DNA from: a marine bacterium B5-7
GTDB taxonomy: Bacteria; Pseudomonadota; Gammaproteobacteria; Arenicellales; CAJQKF01
Reading direction: 5' to 3'
Assembly: GCA_021604525.1 (NCBI GenBank)
Contig: BQJD01000004.1
Coordinates: 124,001 to 188,000, forward strand
Length of the DNA: 64,000 nucleotides
In this document: piece after piece, positions 62,004-64,000 of the stretch
Layout of the letters: every line of letters starts with the position of its first letter
Numbering within the stretch: position 1 is the stretch's first letter
Position numbers and translations under genes: made by a program
The notes under the pieces: model-generated
Database searches by the model: none
What the model was told of the DNA's origin: nothing
The model's input: only the letters and a program-made list of their open reading frames with translations

Positions 62004-64000
62004 ATGGTTGTTCGCAAGAAACGGATCGTTCGCAAGAAAAAAACAGTTTCCAAGAAAAAATCCGTAAAAAAGAAAGCTCGCCGAAATAAAAAACGCACAA
62101 CTTCAGCCGTTCGCAGGCGTCGCCTGAAATGGGCCGTTGTTTCCATCGCGTTGTTGCTGACAATATTTGGCGGTTGGCTTGCCTGGCTTAATCACACCAT
62201 TGTCAAGCGTTTCAATGAGCGTGACCTGGCATCGTTGGTACATGTCTACTCACGTCCCGTCGAGTGGTTCAAGGGTGCCCACATAGGCCTTGAAAAAGCT
62301 GTTGATGTGCTCCTGGCCAGTGGTTACCGTCAACGTCGCAGTGCCCATGAAGTGGGCGATTTTTCAGTGGAAAATCGCTCCCTTGATCTGGTCACCCGAC
62401 AGTTTGAATATGCCGATGCGTTATATCCGTCGCAGCGCGTCCGGGTACGCTTTGGTAAGGGTGGAATCGAGAGTATAAAACTGCAATCAAGCGACAAGCC
62501 TCTGGCGGTGCTGTTGCTCGATCCGGTGGAGGTGGGATCGTTGGCTTCGAACCAGCAGGAAGATCGTCGGGTGCTCCGCTTGCACGAGGTTCCGGATCGT
62601 TTTCTAAAGGTGTTGTTGGCCGTTGAGGATCGACGTTTCTCGTCCCATCCAGGTGTGGATCCCGTGGCGATTGCACGGGCTTTGATTGCTAATCTGCGTT
62701 CCGGCAGGGTGACCCAGGGAGGCAGCACGATTACCCAGCAATTGGTGAAAAATCTCTACCTGAATTCCGAGCAAACCCTGACGCGTAAAATAACGGAGGC
62801 GCTGTATGCGTTATTGCTGGAACGAAACTTTGACAAGGATGAGATTCTCGAGGCCTACATCAATGAAATATTCCTGGTACAAGTAGGCAACCGCGCGCTT
62901 CATGGATTTGAGTTGGCGAGCGAGAACCTGTTCGGACGGCCACTTAACGAACTGGATTTAAATGATTACGCATTACTGGTGGGGATGATCAAGGCGCCGA
63001 GTGCCTACCACCCGAGACGTCACCCCAAAAAGGCCCTGGAACGTCGTAATACCGTGCTGCAATTATTGGCAGATAACGGTCTCATCAGTGAAAAGGAACG
63101 CGCAGCACTCTCCGCCAGACCACTAAGGGTGTCCGCTGCGGCGAGCCGGGGAGGGCAACCCCATGCGGCGTTCCTCGACCTGGTTCGCAGACAAGTGAGC
63201 GAACGCGGAATGAGTGGTGATGTTCCCAACGGCGAATTTAAAGTCTGGTCGACCATGGATCCGGTAATTCAGCGTTCTGCCGAGACTGCATTGAATCGAG
63301 GACTTAAGCGGATTGAAACCGCGCGCGGTATGAAGCCCAACACCTTGCAGGGAGCGATTGTTGTACTGCGTGCCGAGAACGGTCATGTACTGGCGCTGGT
63401 TGGCGATCGTCGTCGGGACTATGCCGGATTCAATCGCGCCCTCGACGCGCACCGTTCGGTTGGCTCGTTGTTAAAACCTGTCATCGCGCTGACTGCGTTT
63501 GAATCACCGGCAGCCTATACCCTGTCAAGCCCGATAGACGATGGGCCTTTTTCAATCAAGCTTAAAAACGGTGATAGTTGGGCGCCCGGAAATTACGATG
63601 GTCAGTTTCACGGCATTGTGCCACTGGCCACGGTGGTGGAGAAGTCCTACAACGTTGCCTCGGCGCGATTGGGTCTGGATGTTGGTATTGGCCCGTTTGT
63701 ATCCCGGCTTTCAAGCCTGACGCTGGATTCAACGCCACCGGCCTATCCATCGGCGTTATTGGGCGCGGTTGAGATGACGCCGCTTGAAGTAGCTCGTTTA
63801 TATTTGCCCTTTGCCAATGGTGGACTTGGTTTCCCGCTTAGAGCCTTTGTATCGGTAACCGACGATAAAAGGCGGATTCGTGGAAGATTTCCATCTACGA
63901 CCAAACGCCTGATCGCTCCTGATAAGCGTTTTCTGGTCGATGATCTGTTACGGGGCGTGGTGGAACGGGGTACCGCCAGTCGGGTATTGGGCGATTTCGG
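62004..64000 (+). CDS. mrcB: penicillin-binding protein 1B, 5' part (cut by window end)
   Basis: Bifunctional peptidoglycan synthase. From ATG 62004 the frame is open to the window edge (665 codons seen). A very Lys/Arg-rich cytoplasmic tail (about 1-42) and a membrane helix (about 43-65) precede a UB2H-like region. The glycosyltransferase (GT51) has catalytic Glu208 in VEDRRFSSHPGVD and the motif QGGSTITQQLVKNLY; the transpeptidase has Ser488-x-x-Lys491 in GSLLKP and SYN in VEKSYNVASARLG. The UB2H segment and order identify PBP1b rather than PBP1a. The KTG motif lies beyond the window. Confidence 0.93.
   Translation, partial: MVVRKKRIVRKKKTVSKKKSVKKKARRNKKRTTSAVRRRRLKWAVVSIALLLTIFGGWLAWLNHTIVKRFNERDLASLVHVYSRPVEWFKGAHIGLEKAVDVLLASGYRQRRSAHEVGDFSVENRSLDLVTRQFEYADALYPSQRVRVRFGKGGIESIKLQSSDKPLAVLLLDPVEVGSLASNQQEDRRVLRLHEVPDRFLKVLLAVEDRRFSSHPGVDPVAIARALIANLRSGRVTQGGSTITQQLVKNLYLNSEQTLTRKITEALYALLLERNFDKDEILEAYINEIFLVQVGNRALHGFELASENLFGRPLNELDLNDYALLVGMIKAPSAYHPRRHPKKALERRNTVLQLLADNGLISEKERAALSARPLRVSAAASRGGQPHAAFLDLVRRQVSERGMSGDVPNGEFKVWSTMDPVIQRSAETALNRGLKRIETARGMKPNTLQGAIVVLRAENGHVLALVGDRRRDYAGFNRALDAHRSVGSLLKPVIALTAFESPAAYTLSSPIDDGPFSIKLKNGDSWAPGNYDGQFHGIVPLATVVEKSYNVASARLGLDVGIGPFVSRLSSLTLDSTPPAYPSALLGAVEMTPLEVARLYLPFANGGLGFPLRAFVSVTDDKRRIRGRFPSTTKRLIAPDKRFLVDDLLRGVVERGTASRVLGDF

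Noticed and set aside
1-64000. CRISPR array, rRNA operon, intact insertion sequence or prophage
   Set aside because: No regularly spaced repeats, no rRNA-like sequence and no intact transposase, integrase or phage structural gene were seen.

Overview
The window looks like a chromosomal segment of a gammaproteobacterium. The evidence is the gene order lolB-ispE-tRNA(Gln)-prs-rplY-pth-ychF, then miaB-ybeZ-ybeY-corC-lnt, then rpe-gph-trpE, plus an iscR-led suf operon. The species cannot be named from sequence alone. TRAP transport, a phasin-like protein and several flavoenzymes suggest a free-living, probably aquatic heterotroph.

Layout. 1-5500: conserved housekeeping block (lipoprotein sorting, isoprenoid and PRPP synthesis, translation) ending at an elongator tRNA-Met. 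5501-8650: A+T-richer accessory stretch just after that tRNA, with a transposase-like relic, an NmrA-type reductase, a broken ChaC-type gene and a methyltransferase. 8839-15132 (minus strand): LtaS-like membrane sulfatase-fold protein, a YiaV/YiaW pair and a class III adenylate cyclase with an extracytoplasmic sensor. 15385-19444: two tandem Old Yellow Enzyme/trimethylamine-dehydrogenase-type flavoenzymes. 19480-21315 (minus): VOC protein, a lysine/alanine/threonine-rich phasin-like protein and a tailed HU. 21679-28113: iscR-sufBCDS-sufT-Rieske operon with a candidate IscR-controlled promoter. 28136-30808 (minus): a two-gene AlgJ/AlgI-type O-acetylation module. 30966-36485: miaB to lnt. 36486-37832: small accessory stretch with a second methyltransferase. 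37833-43550: mgtE, a 5'-nucleotidase, rpe, gph and trpE.

44139-56770 is the most interesting part. It is a catabolic cluster sitting between trpE and trpG: tandem palindromic operators, a LacI-type regulator, a complete TRAP transporter (Tat-exported binding protein, DctQ, DctM), a fused alpha-beta thiamine-dependent 2-oxoacid/acetoin-type E1, a VOC protein, an SDR dehydrogenase, a beta-hydroxyacid dehydrogenase carrying the sulfolactaldehyde-reductase signature, an E2 in which an alpha/beta hydrolase replaces the acyltransferase, a small membrane protein, an FAD hydroxylase and a cupin. The parts suggest uptake of a small anionic substrate, possibly a C3 sulfonate, stepwise oxidation, and a final thiamine/lipoate-dependent C-C cleavage. 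The substrate assignment is inference.

57123-64000: trpG directly followed by trpC (trpD is absent), an OsmC protein, an AI-2E/PerM permease, a cyclopropane-fatty-acid-synthase-like enzyme, a DUF2007 protein and the start of PBP1b, cut by the window edge. No rRNA genes, CRISPR arrays or intact insertion sequences were seen.
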